A DNA stretch of 64,000 bases from JAAYQA01 sp964510345 (GTDB taxonomy: Bacteria; Bacillota; Clostridia; Tissierellales; Peptoniphilaceae), in the NCBI GenBank assembly GCA_964510345.1, contig CAZEBB010000001.1:75907-139906 (forward strand). The letters run 5' to 3'. Under the pieces are notes generated by a model that was not told the origin of the DNA, ran no database searches, and saw only the letters and a program-made list of their open reading frames with translations. A program made the translations under genes and the position numbers. Of the stretch, positions 23,500 through 31,753 are shown piece by piece (position 1 is the first letter of the stretch; each line of letters starts with the position of its first letter).

Positions 23500-25899
23500 C
23501 TAACGTTCGATTTCCTGCATGATATAGGCTTCGATGATGTCGCCTTCTTTGACATCATTAAAGTTCTCTATGCTCAAGCCACCTTCGTAGCCGGTGTTGA
23601 TCTCTTTTGCGTCGTCTTTAAAGCGTTTCAGCGAAGAAATCGTCCCTTCGTAAATGACGACATCGTCACGAAGGAGTCGAATCTGTGCGTTTCGAAGGAT
23701 TTTTCCGCTACGGACATTAATCCCTGCAACCGTTCCGGCATTGGGTACGCGGAAGGTCTGACGCACTTCTGCACGGCCTAAGACCTGCTCTTCAAATTTC
23801 GGTGCGAGCATTCCGTGAATCGCGTCCTTGATATCTTCAATCGCTTCATAGATGACCCGGTAGGTGCGGATATCAACGTCTTCATCTTTGGCCATATCCA
23901 AGGCCACCTGTGATGGACGTACGTTGAATCCGATGATGATCGCATTGGATGCAGTCGCCAACTGAACGTCGGATTCGGTGATCCCTCCGACCGCACCATG
24001 GATGATGCGTACGACGACTTCCTCATTTCCGAGTTTCTCCAGCGACTGGCGTACGGCGTCAATGGTGCCGCGAACATCCGTTTTGACGATAATATTTAGA
24101 TCCTTTAGAGCCCCTTCCTGGATGCGACTGTACAGATCATCCAGCGATACTTTTTGGCCGACTTGAATCATATCTTCTCTTTGTTGCACTTTGACGAGAT
24201 CAGCGTAGTTTCTCGCCGTCTTTTCATCTTCAACGACAAATACGCGATCTCCCGCATTCGGAACTTCTGAAAGCCCTTGAATTCGCACGGGCATTGACGG
24301 ACCCGCCTTCGTCACTTTCTTCCATTTGTCGTCAAACATCGCTCGGATGCGCCCGCTGGCGGATCCTGAGACGATCATATCGGAAGCGTGGAAAGTACCC
24401 TTATCGATGATAATGGTGGCCATCGGCCCGCGTCCGGTATCCAATTGCGCCTCGATAATCGTTCCGATCCCGGGACGCTTCGGATTCGCTTTGAGTTCTT
24501 GCATCTCCGACACCATCAGAACCATTTCCAACAGTTCTTCGATGCCATCGCCGGTTTTTGCGGATACTCCGACAAGAATCGTATCGCCGCCCCAGTCTTC
24601 CGGTACGAGATTGTGTTCCGCCAATTCTTGACGCACGCGGTCCGGGTTAGCGCTCGGCTTATCCATCTTGTTCATGGCAACGAGGATCGGAACCCCTGCT
24701 GCCTTAGCGTGGTTGATCGCCTCTACCGTTTGCGGCATAACCCCGTCATCCGCTGCGACGACGAGAATCGCCAAGTCAGTCACCATGGCTCCTCGCGCAC
24801 GCATCGTCGTAAATGCTTCGTGACCGGGAGTATCTAAAAAGACAATCTTCTGACCGCCGATGTTGACGGTGTAGGCGCCGATATGCTGCGTGATTCCTCC
24901 GGCCTCCCCCTTCGTCACACTCGTCTTTCGGATGGCATCCAACAATGAGGTCTTTCCATGGTCTACGTGACCCATGACCGTGACGACGGGTGGACGGCTG
25001 ACAAGATCTTCCGGTTTATCTTCATAGTCCAGACCAAAAATATCACCGGTCTCCGACTCGGTATTCAAATGTTGTTTCGTTTCTTTTAAGACGACTTTAC
25101 GCCCAAATTCTGACGCGACGAGTTCAGCGTACTCAAACGTGATCTCCTGATTCTGATTGGCCATAACGCCCAACACGATCAGTTTAGAGATCAATTGGCT
25201 GACGCCGATCCCCAGTTTTTGAGAAAGGTCTTTGACGACAATGCTGCGGTCAATCTCAACTTCTTTGTCCAGATTGATCGGAGGCATTTCTTTCTTTTTC
25301 GCAGTCTCCTGATCTCTTCGATTTTTTCCGCCACGCTTCGCGTTTTTATTATCACGCGACTTTTGGAATTGGTTGGCTTGTTTATCTCTCGAGTTCTTTT
25401 CCGTTGTCGTTTTGTCCTTACTTTGATTTCTGTTTTGATTGCCCTTCGCATTCTTTGCAGGGGCAGCTTCATCTCGTTTCGGCGTTGCATCGGCTCCCGC
25501 TTTTTGCTGCGGGCGATTATTGTTTTGATTCCTTTGATTTTGATTTTGCGCGGGGCGATTTGAGCGGTCACCCGCCGGCTTTTGCCCTTTTGCTTGCTGC
25601 GCTTCGGCTGCTTGGGGTTTCGAAGGTTTTTGTGATTTTTTCGCCTCAGTTTCCGGACGCTTGTCAGCTTTCGGCGTTTCTTGGCGTTTCGATTCTTTTG
25701 GCGCCGGTTTTACTTGCGGTGCCTTCGGGCTTTCTGCCGCCGGCTCTTTCACGGATTGTTTAATTTGGTCGACCTCCGCGCTGGTCAACATCGCCATGTG
25801 GCTCTTCACCTGAATATTCAGTGATTGGAGTATATTCATCATATCCTTACTGGATATGTCTAACTCCTTGGCAAGTTCGTATACTCTTTTCTTGCTCAT
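23500..25899 (-). CDS. infB: Translation initiation factor IF-2
   Basis: IF-2 is the GTPase that delivers initiator tRNA to the 30S subunit. The 799-residue protein has two N-terminal winged helices, an IF2_N at about 1-50 and a second at about 210-265, joined by a low-complexity linker (about 55-200) rich in Lys, Gln, Asn, Pro and Ala. The G domain starts near 305 with GHVDHGKTS (G1), DTPGHEAF (G3) and NKMDK (G4). Domains II to IV follow to the end. AGGTG with GGGAGG precedes the ATG. No ylxQ gene intervenes between ylxR and infB. Confidence 0.97.
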   Translation of the reverse strand: MSKKRVYELAKELDISSKDMMNILQSLNIQVKSHMAMLTSAEVDQIKQSVKEPAAESPKAPQVKPAPKESKRQETPKADKRPETEAKKSQKPSKPQAAEAQQAKGQKPAGDRSNRPAQNQNQRNQNNNRPQQKAGADATPKRDEAAPAKNAKGNQNRNQSKDKTTTEKNSRDKQANQFQKSRDNKNAKRGGKNRRDQETAKKKEMPPINLDKEVEIDRSIVVKDLSQKLGIGVSQLISKLIVLGVMANQNQEITFEYAELVASEFGRKVVLKETKQHLNTESETGDIFGLDYEDKPEDLVSRPPVVTVMGHVDHGKTSLLDAIRKTSVTKGEAGGITQHIGAYTVNIGGQKIVFLDTPGHEAFTTMRARGAMVTDLAILVVAADDGVMPQTVEAINHAKAAGVPILVAMNKMDKPSANPDRVRQELAEHNLVPEDWGGDTILVGVSAKTGDGIEELLEMVLMVSEMQELKANPKRPGIGTIIEAQLDTGRGPMATIIIDKGTFHASDMIVSGSASGRIRAMFDDKWKKVTKAGPSMPVRIQGLSEVPNAGDRVFVVEDEKTARNYADLVKVQQREDMIQVGQKVSLDDLYSRIQEGALKDLNIIVKTDVRGTIDAVRQSLEKLGNEEVVVRIIHGAVGGITESDVQLATASNAIIIGFNVRPSQVALDMAKDEDVDIRTYRVIYEAIEDIKDAIHGMLAPKFEEQVLGRAEVRQTFRVPNAGTVAGINVRSGKILRNAQIRLLRDDVVIYEGTISSLKRFKDDAKEINTGYEGGLSIENFNDVKEGDIIEAYIMQEIER

Positions 25900-25920
25900 G
25901 TGTGCACCTCCCGAATGCCA

Positions 25921-26190
25921 TCATTCGGATGACTGCAGAAGCTCTTCTATTTGCTCATAGACGCCATCCTCAATTTGTGTTTTTAATGCATGTTGCAGTT
26001 TTCTATTCTTCTTCGCGGCGTGCAAGCAATCGATCGATGTGCAAAGATATGCCCCACGGCCGTTTTTCTTTCCGGTTGTATCGACAATCACACCCTCTTG
26101 TGCATGGTTGACGACGCGAATCAATTCCTTTTTTGGAAACTGGTTCCCGCACGATACACATTTTCTAAGGGGGACTTTCTTCACTTTCAT
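25921..26190 (-). CDS. ylxR: YlxR family RNA-binding protein
   Basis: YlxR (RnpM) is a small protein conserved in the nusA-infB operon; in Bacillus it has been linked to RNase P modulation and gene regulation. The 89-residue protein shows RKCVSCG, ELIRVV and GRGAYLC followed by C in SIDCLHAA, typical of the family. Its ATG overlaps the nusA stop. The usual partner ylxQ (L7Ae-like) is not present downstream. Confidence 0.92.
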   Translation of the reverse strand: MKVKKVPLRKCVSCGNQFPKKELIRVVNHAQEGVIVDTTGKKNGRGAYLCTSIDCLHAAKKNRKLQHALKTQIEDGVYEQIEELLQSSE

Positions 26191-27347
26191 TCGCCTTCAC
26201 CTTCATCGGATTCTTCGCTGAAATCTTTGACAGCGGCAAAGAAGTCATTGTCTGCCTTTGATTCCTCCAATTGTTCCCAGATGGGCTCGTCATAATCTTC
26301 AACTAACTCATCTTCACTGACAAAGGATACGCCTTTTATATCGATCTTCCAGTTCGTGAGTTTTGCTGCCAAGCGGGCATTTTGCCCTTCTTTTCCGATC
26401 GCCAACGACAGCTGATCATCCGGAACGACGACAAGTGCCGTTTTTTCCTTTTCCTTTACGATCACGCGCTGAACTTTTGAAGGACTCAAACTGTTCGCGA
26501 TGAACTTTCGTATGTCCTTATCCCACACGATAATGTCGATTTTTTCGCCGCCGAGTTCGTCCACGATCGCCTTCACTCGGGCGCCTTTGAATCCGACGCA
26601 AGCACCGACCGGGTCGACGTTCTCGTCACGTGAAAACACCGCAATCTTCGTGCGGGATCCGGCCTCTCGCGCAATCGAGAAAATCTCGACGACGCCTTCT
26701 GCGATCTCCGGCACTTCCATCTCAAACAGTCGGATCACGAGACCCGGATTCGCCCGTGACAGTACGATCTGTGGGCCCTTATTCGAGATGCGAACTTCCT
26801 GAATATAGAGCTTCATCCTCTGATTCGGGACGACGCGTTCTCCGGGGACTTGCTCGGATTGCGGCAGGATTCCTTCTGTTCGCCCCATATTGATATAGAT
26901 ATTGTTACGCTCGTAGCGTTGCACGGAACCCGTGATCAGTTCTTTTTCTCGACTGGAGAATTCATTGTAAACGACCTCACGCTCCGCATCCTTAATCTTT
27001 TGAATCACGATATTACGAGCAGTTTGCGCGGCGATTCGCCCGAAATCTCTCGGAGTCACCTGCTTGCGCACAACATCATCGATTGAGTAGCTCGGGTCGA
27101 TCGATTGGGCGTTGATCAAGGCGATCTCCGATACCGGGTCTTCGACCTCTTCGACAACTGTCAATAGCGCATATACATCTATCTTACCCGTGTTCTCATC
27201 GATTTCGACATTGACATTGGCCTTGTCGTTAAAGTTCTTTTCATAGCTCTTTTCAAGCGCTTTTCTCAGAGCATCAAAGATGACACTCTTTGGTATCCCC
27301 TTTTCTTTCTCGATCTCTGTAAGCGCTTGGATTAGATCCGCATTCAT
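26187..27347 (-). CDS. nusA: Transcription termination/antitermination protein NusA
   Basis: NusA binds RNA polymerase and nascent RNA, and controls pausing and termination. From the ATG at 27347 (GGAGG upstream) the protein has 386 residues: N-terminal polymerase-binding domain (about 1-125), S1 (about 135-200), and two KH domains (about 205-345, with VGACVGFKGARVKAI and AIGKEGQNARLAAKL). The last 45 residues are strongly acidic. A leader terminator upstream of rimP suggests that NusA controls its own operon. Confidence 0.97.
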   Translation of the reverse strand: MNADLIQALTEIEKEKGIPKSVIFDALRKALEKSYEKNFNDKANVNVEIDENTGKIDVYALLTVVEEVEDPVSEIALINAQSIDPSYSIDDVVRKQVTPRDFGRIAAQTARNIVIQKIKDAEREVVYNEFSSREKELITGSVQRYERNNIYINMGRTEGILPQSEQVPGERVVPNQRMKLYIQEVRISNKGPQIVLSRANPGLVIRLFEMEVPEIAEGVVEIFSIAREAGSRTKIAVFSRDENVDPVGACVGFKGARVKAIVDELGGEKIDIIVWDKDIRKFIANSLSPSKVQRVIVKEKEKTALVVVPDDQLSLAIGKEGQNARLAAKLTNWKIDIKGVSFVSEDELVEDYDEPIWEQLEESKADNDFFAAVKDFSEESDEGEGE

Positions 27348-27357
27348 TCGATCCTCC

Positions 27358-27813
27358 TTACCACTGCACATATTTTCTTATGGTTGAGATGCTGTCCCTC
27401 GGGTACTCCGTCACCGTATCCCCTTCCCTCAAACCGACAACCGCATCGGAGAAATGTGCCAGTTCCCCGACGATTTCTTTTTGATTGTCGACCGCAGCGT
27501 AGAATTTCAATACCACTTTCTTTCCGATCGCGTTTTCCAACTCACGGTCCTTTTTCATCGCCCGTTCCAATCCAAGCGATGATACTTCTAAATAATACGC
27601 TTCATCAATCGGATCCAACTCGTCGAGTCGATCACTTACATATCGGCTGACTCTTTCACAATCATCGATATGGATCCCTTCCTTTGAGTCGATATATAGG
27701 CGCAGAACCCGCCTTTTTCCCTCTTTCTTCCATTCCACTTCAATTAGATCCACTCCTAATTCGCGGAGCGGTTCTTCAAATGTCTTTTCAAAATCGATAC
27801 GCGGTTTTGCCAC
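27358..27813 (-). CDS. rimP: Ribosome maturation factor RimP
   Basis: RimP helps assemble the 30S subunit around S12. The GTG at 27813 is preferred as start: GGAGG stands eight bases upstream and the resulting 151-residue length fits the family. An ATG five codons further upstream (27828) would place the ribosome on the T-run of the leader terminator and has no ribosome site. Conserved parts are EVEWKKEGKRRVLRLYID, SDRLDELDPIDEAYYLEVSS and GLERAM. It is the first gene of the rimP-nusA-ylxR-infB-rbfA-nrnA-truB-ribF operon. Confidence 0.92.
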   Translation of the reverse strand: MAKPRIDFEKTFEEPLRELGVDLIEVEWKKEGKRRVLRLYIDSKEGIHIDDCERVSRYVSDRLDELDPIDEAYYLEVSSLGLERAMKKDRELENAIGKKVVLKFYAAVDNQKEIVGELAHFSDAVVGLREGDTVTEYPRDSISTIRKYVQW

Positions 27814-27831
27814 TCTCTTCGCCTCCATTGG

Positions 27832-27861
27832 AAAAAAGCGAGAGTGGGCTTCCCCACTCTC
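27832..27861 (-). terminator. Leader terminator of the rimP-nusA operon
   Basis: A perfect 9-bp stem GAGAGTGGG / CCCACTCTC with a four-base loop is followed by GCTTTTTTCC on the minus strand. It lies between the operon promoter and the rimP start, so it must be read through for expression, as in the NusA-dependent leader terminator described in Bacillus subtilis. Confidence 0.85.
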
Positions 27862-27873
27862 TCTCATCAATTT

Positions 27874-27902
27874 ATTCTACCATATAATGTACAATAACTC
27901 AA
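27874..27902 (-). promoter_or_regulatory. Promoter of the rimP-nusA-infB operon
   Basis: TTGAGT (27902-27897), 17-bp spacer, TAGAAT (27879-27874), immediately downstream of the cupin gene stop. Confidence 0.8.
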
Positions 27903-27904
27903 CT

Positions 27905-28252
27905 TTACCGAATGATCACAGCGAGCATGGTCGCATGGGTATCACCGGCATTACGGATTCCGTGAAACTCACCATCCGTAGTGTACACGGCATCGCCCGG
28001 TTCTAAAAGGACCGTTGTGCCGTTGTCGTTGACTTCCATCGTGCCCGACAAAATGTAGTATATTTCAGCGTCGTCTACATGATCGTGATAGCCGACTTCA
28101 CCACCCGGTTCCAATGTGATTTCTGCGAACATCGTAGCGGACGGCTTGAGCTCAGACGCTTCCAAAATATGAGTGAAATGTCCGACTCCGCTTCCTCCTC
28201 GCGGTTTCTCGACAACCGCTTTGCGCATTTGATCTTTCTTTTTAATCATCAC
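27905..28252 (-). CDS. Small cupin-domain protein
   Basis: This 115-residue protein is a single cupin barrel. The metal-binding motifs are visible: EPGGEVGYHDHVDDAEIYYIL (His, His, Glu) and, after the spacer, GEFHGIRN (His). Such small cupins serve as metal-dependent enzymes or ligand sensors; the substrate cannot be inferred. AAAAAGGAG precedes the ATG. It follows an unknown helical protein gene by 42 bases with no terminator between them, so they are probably cotranscribed. Confidence 0.85.
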   Translation of the reverse strand: MMIKKKDQMRKAVVEKPRGGSGVGHFTHILEASELKPSATMFAEITLEPGGEVGYHDHVDDAEIYYILSGTMEVNDNGTTVLLEPGDAVYTTDGEFHGIRNAGDTHATMLAVIIR

Positions 28253-28294
28253 TGACTCCTTTTTACGTGGTTGTTTAGATTAGCTCCGTGTTGT

Positions 28295-29026
28295 TCAGTA
28301 TCGGCTGATGACGCGGTCGTTACACCCGAACCAGTACGCCTCCTTAAACAGCTTTGCGATGCTTTTTGTAAAGGCACGCACCACTCGCTCGTAGATTCTC
28401 TCTAAATCATCCTTGACGAGTAGTGACGGTTCTTTCACCCCCGTACGATAATCGACAGGGTCTTCCCAAAGCATTAACTGCTTATTGCGATAGACATTCA
28501 GACGCAAGATTTTCTTGCGGAATTTCTTTTCACAATATCGCGAACACAAGACCCCGAGTTGATGATAATAGGATGTATCATCCTCAATATGATCCATTAA
28601 ATGTGTCTTTAGCACGAGAATATCACTGTTGGAACGCGTGTGAAACAGGGTGGAACGATTGTACAAATCCTCAACCGGAAGTAAAGAGAGCGTTGCCGTC
28701 TCTAAGCGGTCGGCCCATTCTTTATCCTGATATCCCAGTGAATAACCTTCTAAGTAAACCGCAAACTCTAATCGGTTCATATCGTCGTTGAGTAAGCGGG
28801 AAATCGAATCCACAATTTCCTTCGCGTCAGATCTTCCGCGTAGCGCTCTTCGGATACTCCGAGTCACCGCTCGCATACAGGTATATTTGGGTTTTAATTT
28901 TTTTACGCGATACTCATTTTCAAGCAGGGACAATAACACATGGAGCGAGTCAGCGTCGTTTTTGTACAAAAAGTTGTTTTCAAGAGCTTTTTGAATGGAC
29001 TCGAACTCTTGCAAGTTCAGCGACAT
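28295..29026 (-). CDS. Protein of unknown function, helical
   Basis: I do not recognise this 243-residue protein. It is rich in Leu, Arg, Asp and Tyr, has no signal peptide or membrane span, and appears mostly alpha-helical. The N-terminal part has the feel of a helical repeat (SLNLQEFESIQKALENN). The C-terminus contains a YCEKKFRKKILRLN basic patch and ends NDRVISRY. It has no obvious metal or nucleotide motif. The ATG at 29026 is chosen because AAGGAGG precedes it. Codon use resembles its neighbours, so recent transfer is not indicated. It is probably cotranscribed with the cupin gene. Confidence 0.75.
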   Translation of the reverse strand: MSLNLQEFESIQKALENNFLYKNDADSLHVLLSLLENEYRVKKLKPKYTCMRAVTRSIRRALRGRSDAKEIVDSISRLLNDDMNRLEFAVYLEGYSLGYQDKEWADRLETATLSLLPVEDLYNRSTLFHTRSNSDILVLKTHLMDHIEDDTSYYHQLGVLCSRYCEKKFRKKILRLNVYRNKQLMLWEDPVDYRTGVKEPSLLVKDDLERIYERVVRAFTKSIAKLFKEAYWFGCNDRVISRY

Positions 29027-29053
29027 GACTACCTCCTTAATTGACGTACCCCC

Positions 29054-29084
29054 ATTATACACCATCTTAAGGAGCAAAATACAA
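29054..29084 (-). promoter_or_regulatory. Possible promoter of the unknown protein and cupin genes
   Basis: A perfect TATAAT (29059-29054) lies 27 bases upstream of the ATG. The best -35, TTGTAT (29084-29079), has a long 19-bp spacer, so strength is doubtful. Confidence 0.5.
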
Positions 29085-29213
29085 TGACTTTTTGATGTAT
29101 AGATGACAATTCAATTTGTCGTTATACAAATCATTGTCAGCAATCGTTTTGGGAATCGGAAATCATGCAGACGCCGAGTTGTCGTATCGCTGAATCTCAC
29201 TGTACGCTGAGTA

Positions 29214-29246
29214 TAAAAAAAGAATCGAAAGCACGATTCTTTTTTT
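29214..29246. terminator. Terminator of the DUF1002 gene, symmetrical
   Basis: GAATCG and CGATTC form the stem, with seven A before and seven T after, so it works in both directions. It lies just past the DUF1002 gene stop. The remaining bases between it and the next promoter (about 29085-29213) show nothing recognisable. Confidence 0.9.
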
Positions 29247-29261
29247 GATTCTCATTATGGT

Positions 29262-30209
29262 CTACCGAAAAATTTCAATTATGGCATTCCAAATTTGTCT
29301 GAAGAAATTGGCGATCTGATCAAGTAAACCGCTATCTTGCGCCTGTTTGAAGATATCCTGCAACTTCCCGCTCAACTGACCTAATTGTTCTTTTACTTCC
29401 GGAGAAATAATCGCATCCGTATTTTGGTACTTTTCAAATAATGCGATCAATCGGTCGATCTGTTCCTGGGAGATTATCGTGTTCAACTGGTATTTCTCCA
29501 AAGCTTCGTTGATGATTCGTTGAATGTCTTCTTTTGTCGCCAACTCGCCTTGCTTTTCGCGTAGTGCTTGTAACTCAGCTTTGATCATAGCAATCGCTGC
29601 GTTGAATTGGTCAGCCGAAAACGCGTTGTCTTCCTTGTTTTCCTGAACAATCGCGTTCGTCGTCTCCAGTTCTTCCTGTGCGACTTGCATTCGATCTTCG
29701 CTCAAGCGCTCGCCATTCGCATCAAACGCCTTGAATACGCCGGTTAATGCACTTTCTCCGGTTACGGGTCGTACCGCGGCAACGAGAATTTTCGCATCGG
29801 TGACTCCGGCTGTGATCGCCGCATTGGCATATTGATTGGCTGCGATTTGGGTGATATTATCCGGTGTTTCGATCTGTACTTCGACGCCTTTTCCTTTATC
29901 TTGCCTTGTGACCAATACCGATGAAATCATTGAGTCCGTGCTGACAATGCCGTCGCCAAGATATCGAACGAGATCCTCACCGGTCACACTTACGCGGTTT
30001 ACATTTTCAGGACTTTCGATCCCTAACAACTTCTCTGTTTCAACGATTTGCTCATCCGACAGACTACCTCCATACGCATACGTAGGTTTACCCCATTTTT
30101 CATTGATGACGGTTGTGTCGATTCCGCCTGCATATGAAACGGCGGGAGCGGATACGGCGATGAGTAACGCGAGCGCGGTCGCTCCAACTTTTTTCACAAT
30201 TTGTTTCAT
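29262..30209 (-). CDS. Secreted DUF1002 family protein
   Basis: This 315-residue exported protein matches the DUF1002 family of Bacillota, whose function is unknown. A signal peptide (about 1-27, ending SYAG) is followed by the DUF1002 core (about 30-200), recognisable by SDEQIVETEKLLGI, YLGDGIVSTDSMISS and ANAAITAGVTDAKILVAAVRPVTGESALTG. A Gln- and Glu-rich helical tail (about 200-300) ends in a hydrophobic, amphipathic C-terminus (FFRQIWNAIIEIFR). TAGGAGG precedes the ATG. It has its own promoter region and terminator and stands alone downstream of the ABC transporter. Confidence 0.85.
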   Translation of the reverse strand: MKQIVKKVGATALALLIAVSAPAVSYAGGIDTTVINEKWGKPTYAYGGSLSDEQIVETEKLLGIESPENVNRVSVTGEDLVRYLGDGIVSTDSMISSVLVTRQDKGKGVEVQIETPDNITQIAANQYANAAITAGVTDAKILVAAVRPVTGESALTGVFKAFDANGERLSEDRMQVAQEELETTNAIVQENKEDNAFSADQFNAAIAMIKAELQALREKQGELATKEDIQRIINEALEKYQLNTIISQEQIDRLIALFEKYQNTDAIISPEVKEQLGQLSGKLQDIFKQAQDSGLLDQIANFFRQIWNAIIEIFR

Positions 30210-30245
30210 TTCTACCTCCTAACGAAGGGATGCCCCTTCGAATCC

Positions 30246-30251
30246 ATTATA
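30246..30251 (-). promoter_or_regulatory. Candidate -10 element of the DUF1002 gene
   Basis: A perfect TATAAT lies 37 bases upstream of the ATG, without a good -35. A small hairpin (CGAAGGG / CCCTTCG, four-base loop, 30223-30240) stands between it and the ribosome site. Confidence 0.45.
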
Positions 30252-30276
30252 GCAAAACAATTGTGTAGAAATGATG

Positions 30277-31017
30277 TCATCGGTCCAAGACTCGCTGTAA
30301 AAACGTCTGCGTACGCAAATGTTTAGGGTTTCGAAAGATTTCCTCGGGCGTGCCCTCTTCTACGATATAACCATCCGCCATGAATACGACGCGGTCGGCA
30401 ACATCTTGTGCAAAGTGCATTTCATGTGTTACGACGACCATCGTCATCCCTTCGTTGGCCAATTGCTTCATCGTCACAAGAATATCCCCCACCATCTCCG
30501 GGTCCAGAGAGGATGTCGGCTCATCGAACAACAGTACCTCCGGTTGCATGCAAAGCGCTCTCGCGATCGCAGCGCGCTGTTTCATCCCACCGGATAACTG
30601 TTTCGGTTTCGCGTTGATAAAAGGCGTCATCTGCACATATTCTAGATACTGCATCGCGAGTTCTTCGGATTCTTTACGTTCCTTTTTGAGCACCTTCTCC
30701 TGTCCGAGGATGCAGTTTTCCAGGACCGTGTACGAATTAAAGAGATTGAACTGTTGGAACACCATACCGAAGTTTCGGCGGAATTCATTGAGGTCATGGT
30801 TTCCGTCGAGAATGTTCTCCCCCTTAAACCACAGTTCACCCCCGTCCGGTTGTTCCAGTAAGTTCATACAGCGCAACAAAGTCGACTTTCCGGAACCTGA
30901 GGGTCCGATAATGACGACAACCTCACCTTGGCCAACTGAAAAATCGATATTCTTCAAAACCTCGTGGGTGCCGAATGATTTCTTGATATTTTGTACTCTA
31001 ATTAATTCATCCATCAT
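30277..31017 (-). CDS. Polar amino acid ABC transporter, ATP-binding protein
   Basis: This is the ATPase of an amino acid importer of the HisP/GlnQ family. The 246-residue protein has Walker A GPSGSGKST (38-46), Q-loop VFQQFNLF, signature LSGGMKQR near 141, Walker B VLLFDEPTSSLD and the switch His in VVTHEM. Its ATG overlaps the permease stop codon (TAATG). It is the last gene of the three-gene operon under a T-box. The apparent lysine specifier of that T-box suggests a basic amino acid, most likely lysine, as substrate. Confidence 0.95.
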   Translation of the reverse strand: MMDELIRVQNIKKSFGTHEVLKNIDFSVGQGEVVVIIGPSGSGKSTLLRCMNLLEQPDGGELWFKGENILDGNHDLNEFRRNFGMVFQQFNLFNSYTVLENCILGQEKVLKKERKESEELAMQYLEYVQMTPFINAKPKQLSGGMKQRAAIARALCMQPEVLLFDEPTSSLDPEMVGDILVTMKQLANEGMTMVVVTHEMHFAQDVADRVVFMADGYIVEEGTPEEIFRNPKHLRTQTFLQRVLDR

Positions 31018-31739
31018 TACACCTGCTGCTGATTCAGTGAGTAGTTCTTCTTGCCATCCATCTTCGCCTCTAGGAGTCGAAGCACACGGGTAATCGTAAA
31101 TGTCAACATCAAATAGATGGCACTCGCAATAAAGAAGGTCTCAAAATACATGAAGTTGATCCCCGATACCGTTGCGGTTTGGAAGAACAGTTCCGATACA
31201 CCGATGACATTGAGCACGGAGGTATCCTTGATGTTGATAATAAATTCGTTTCCCGTCGCGGGCAAGATATTGCGGATCGCCTGCGGCAGAACGACATAGA
31301 CCATCGTCTGCACGTGATTCATGCCGATCGCCTTCGCTGCCTCATACTGTCCTTGGTCCACAGATAAGATACCGCCGCGAACGATCTCAGCCATATAGGC
31401 GCCAGTATTGACCGAGACAATAATAAAGGCTGCCAACATTTTAGGCAACCTGATGCCCAAGAAAAGTGGAAACCCGTAGAAAATCAACATGGATTGGACC
31501 ATCATCGGCGTTCCGCGGAACACTTCGATGTAAATGGATGTGAGCCCTTTCACAATTCGCCAGATCCATCTCTTACCGGCGGTTCTCGGCTCGGGGATCG
31601 TGCGAATGATCCCCACCAAGAGCCCGATGAAAAAGCCGATCGTGGTCGCCACCAACGAAATGATAATCGTATTGATGGCGCCACGGAGAAAGAATGGCCA
31701 GTTTTTCAGAAAAATCCCTAGGATTTTGTCAAAATACAT
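31017..31739 (-). CDS. Polar amino acid ABC transporter, permease
   Basis: This 240-residue membrane protein belongs to the HisM/GlnP permease family. About five membrane spans are visible; the family EAA loop is present as YEAAKAIGMNHVQTMVYVVLPQAIRNILP, which contacts the ATPase. A single permease gene implies a homodimer in the membrane. It lies 14 bases after the binding protein gene and overlaps the ATPase gene. Confidence 0.94.
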   Translation of the reverse strand: MYFDKILGIFLKNWPFFLRGAINTIIISLVATTIGFFIGLLVGIIRTIPEPRTAGKRWIWRIVKGLTSIYIEVFRGTPMMVQSMLIFYGFPLFLGIRLPKMLAAFIIVSVNTGAYMAEIVRGGILSVDQGQYEAAKAIGMNHVQTMVYVVLPQAIRNILPATGNEFIINIKDTSVLNVIGVSELFFQTATVSGINFMYFETFFIASAIYLMLTFTITRVLRLLEAKMDGKKNYSLNQQQV

Positions 31740-31753
31740 GAAATCCCCTTTTA

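Noticed and set aside
30380..31093. 237-codon plus-strand open frame over the transporter ATPase gene
   Set aside because: It is antisense to a complete ABC ATPase with all motifs; no support as a gene.
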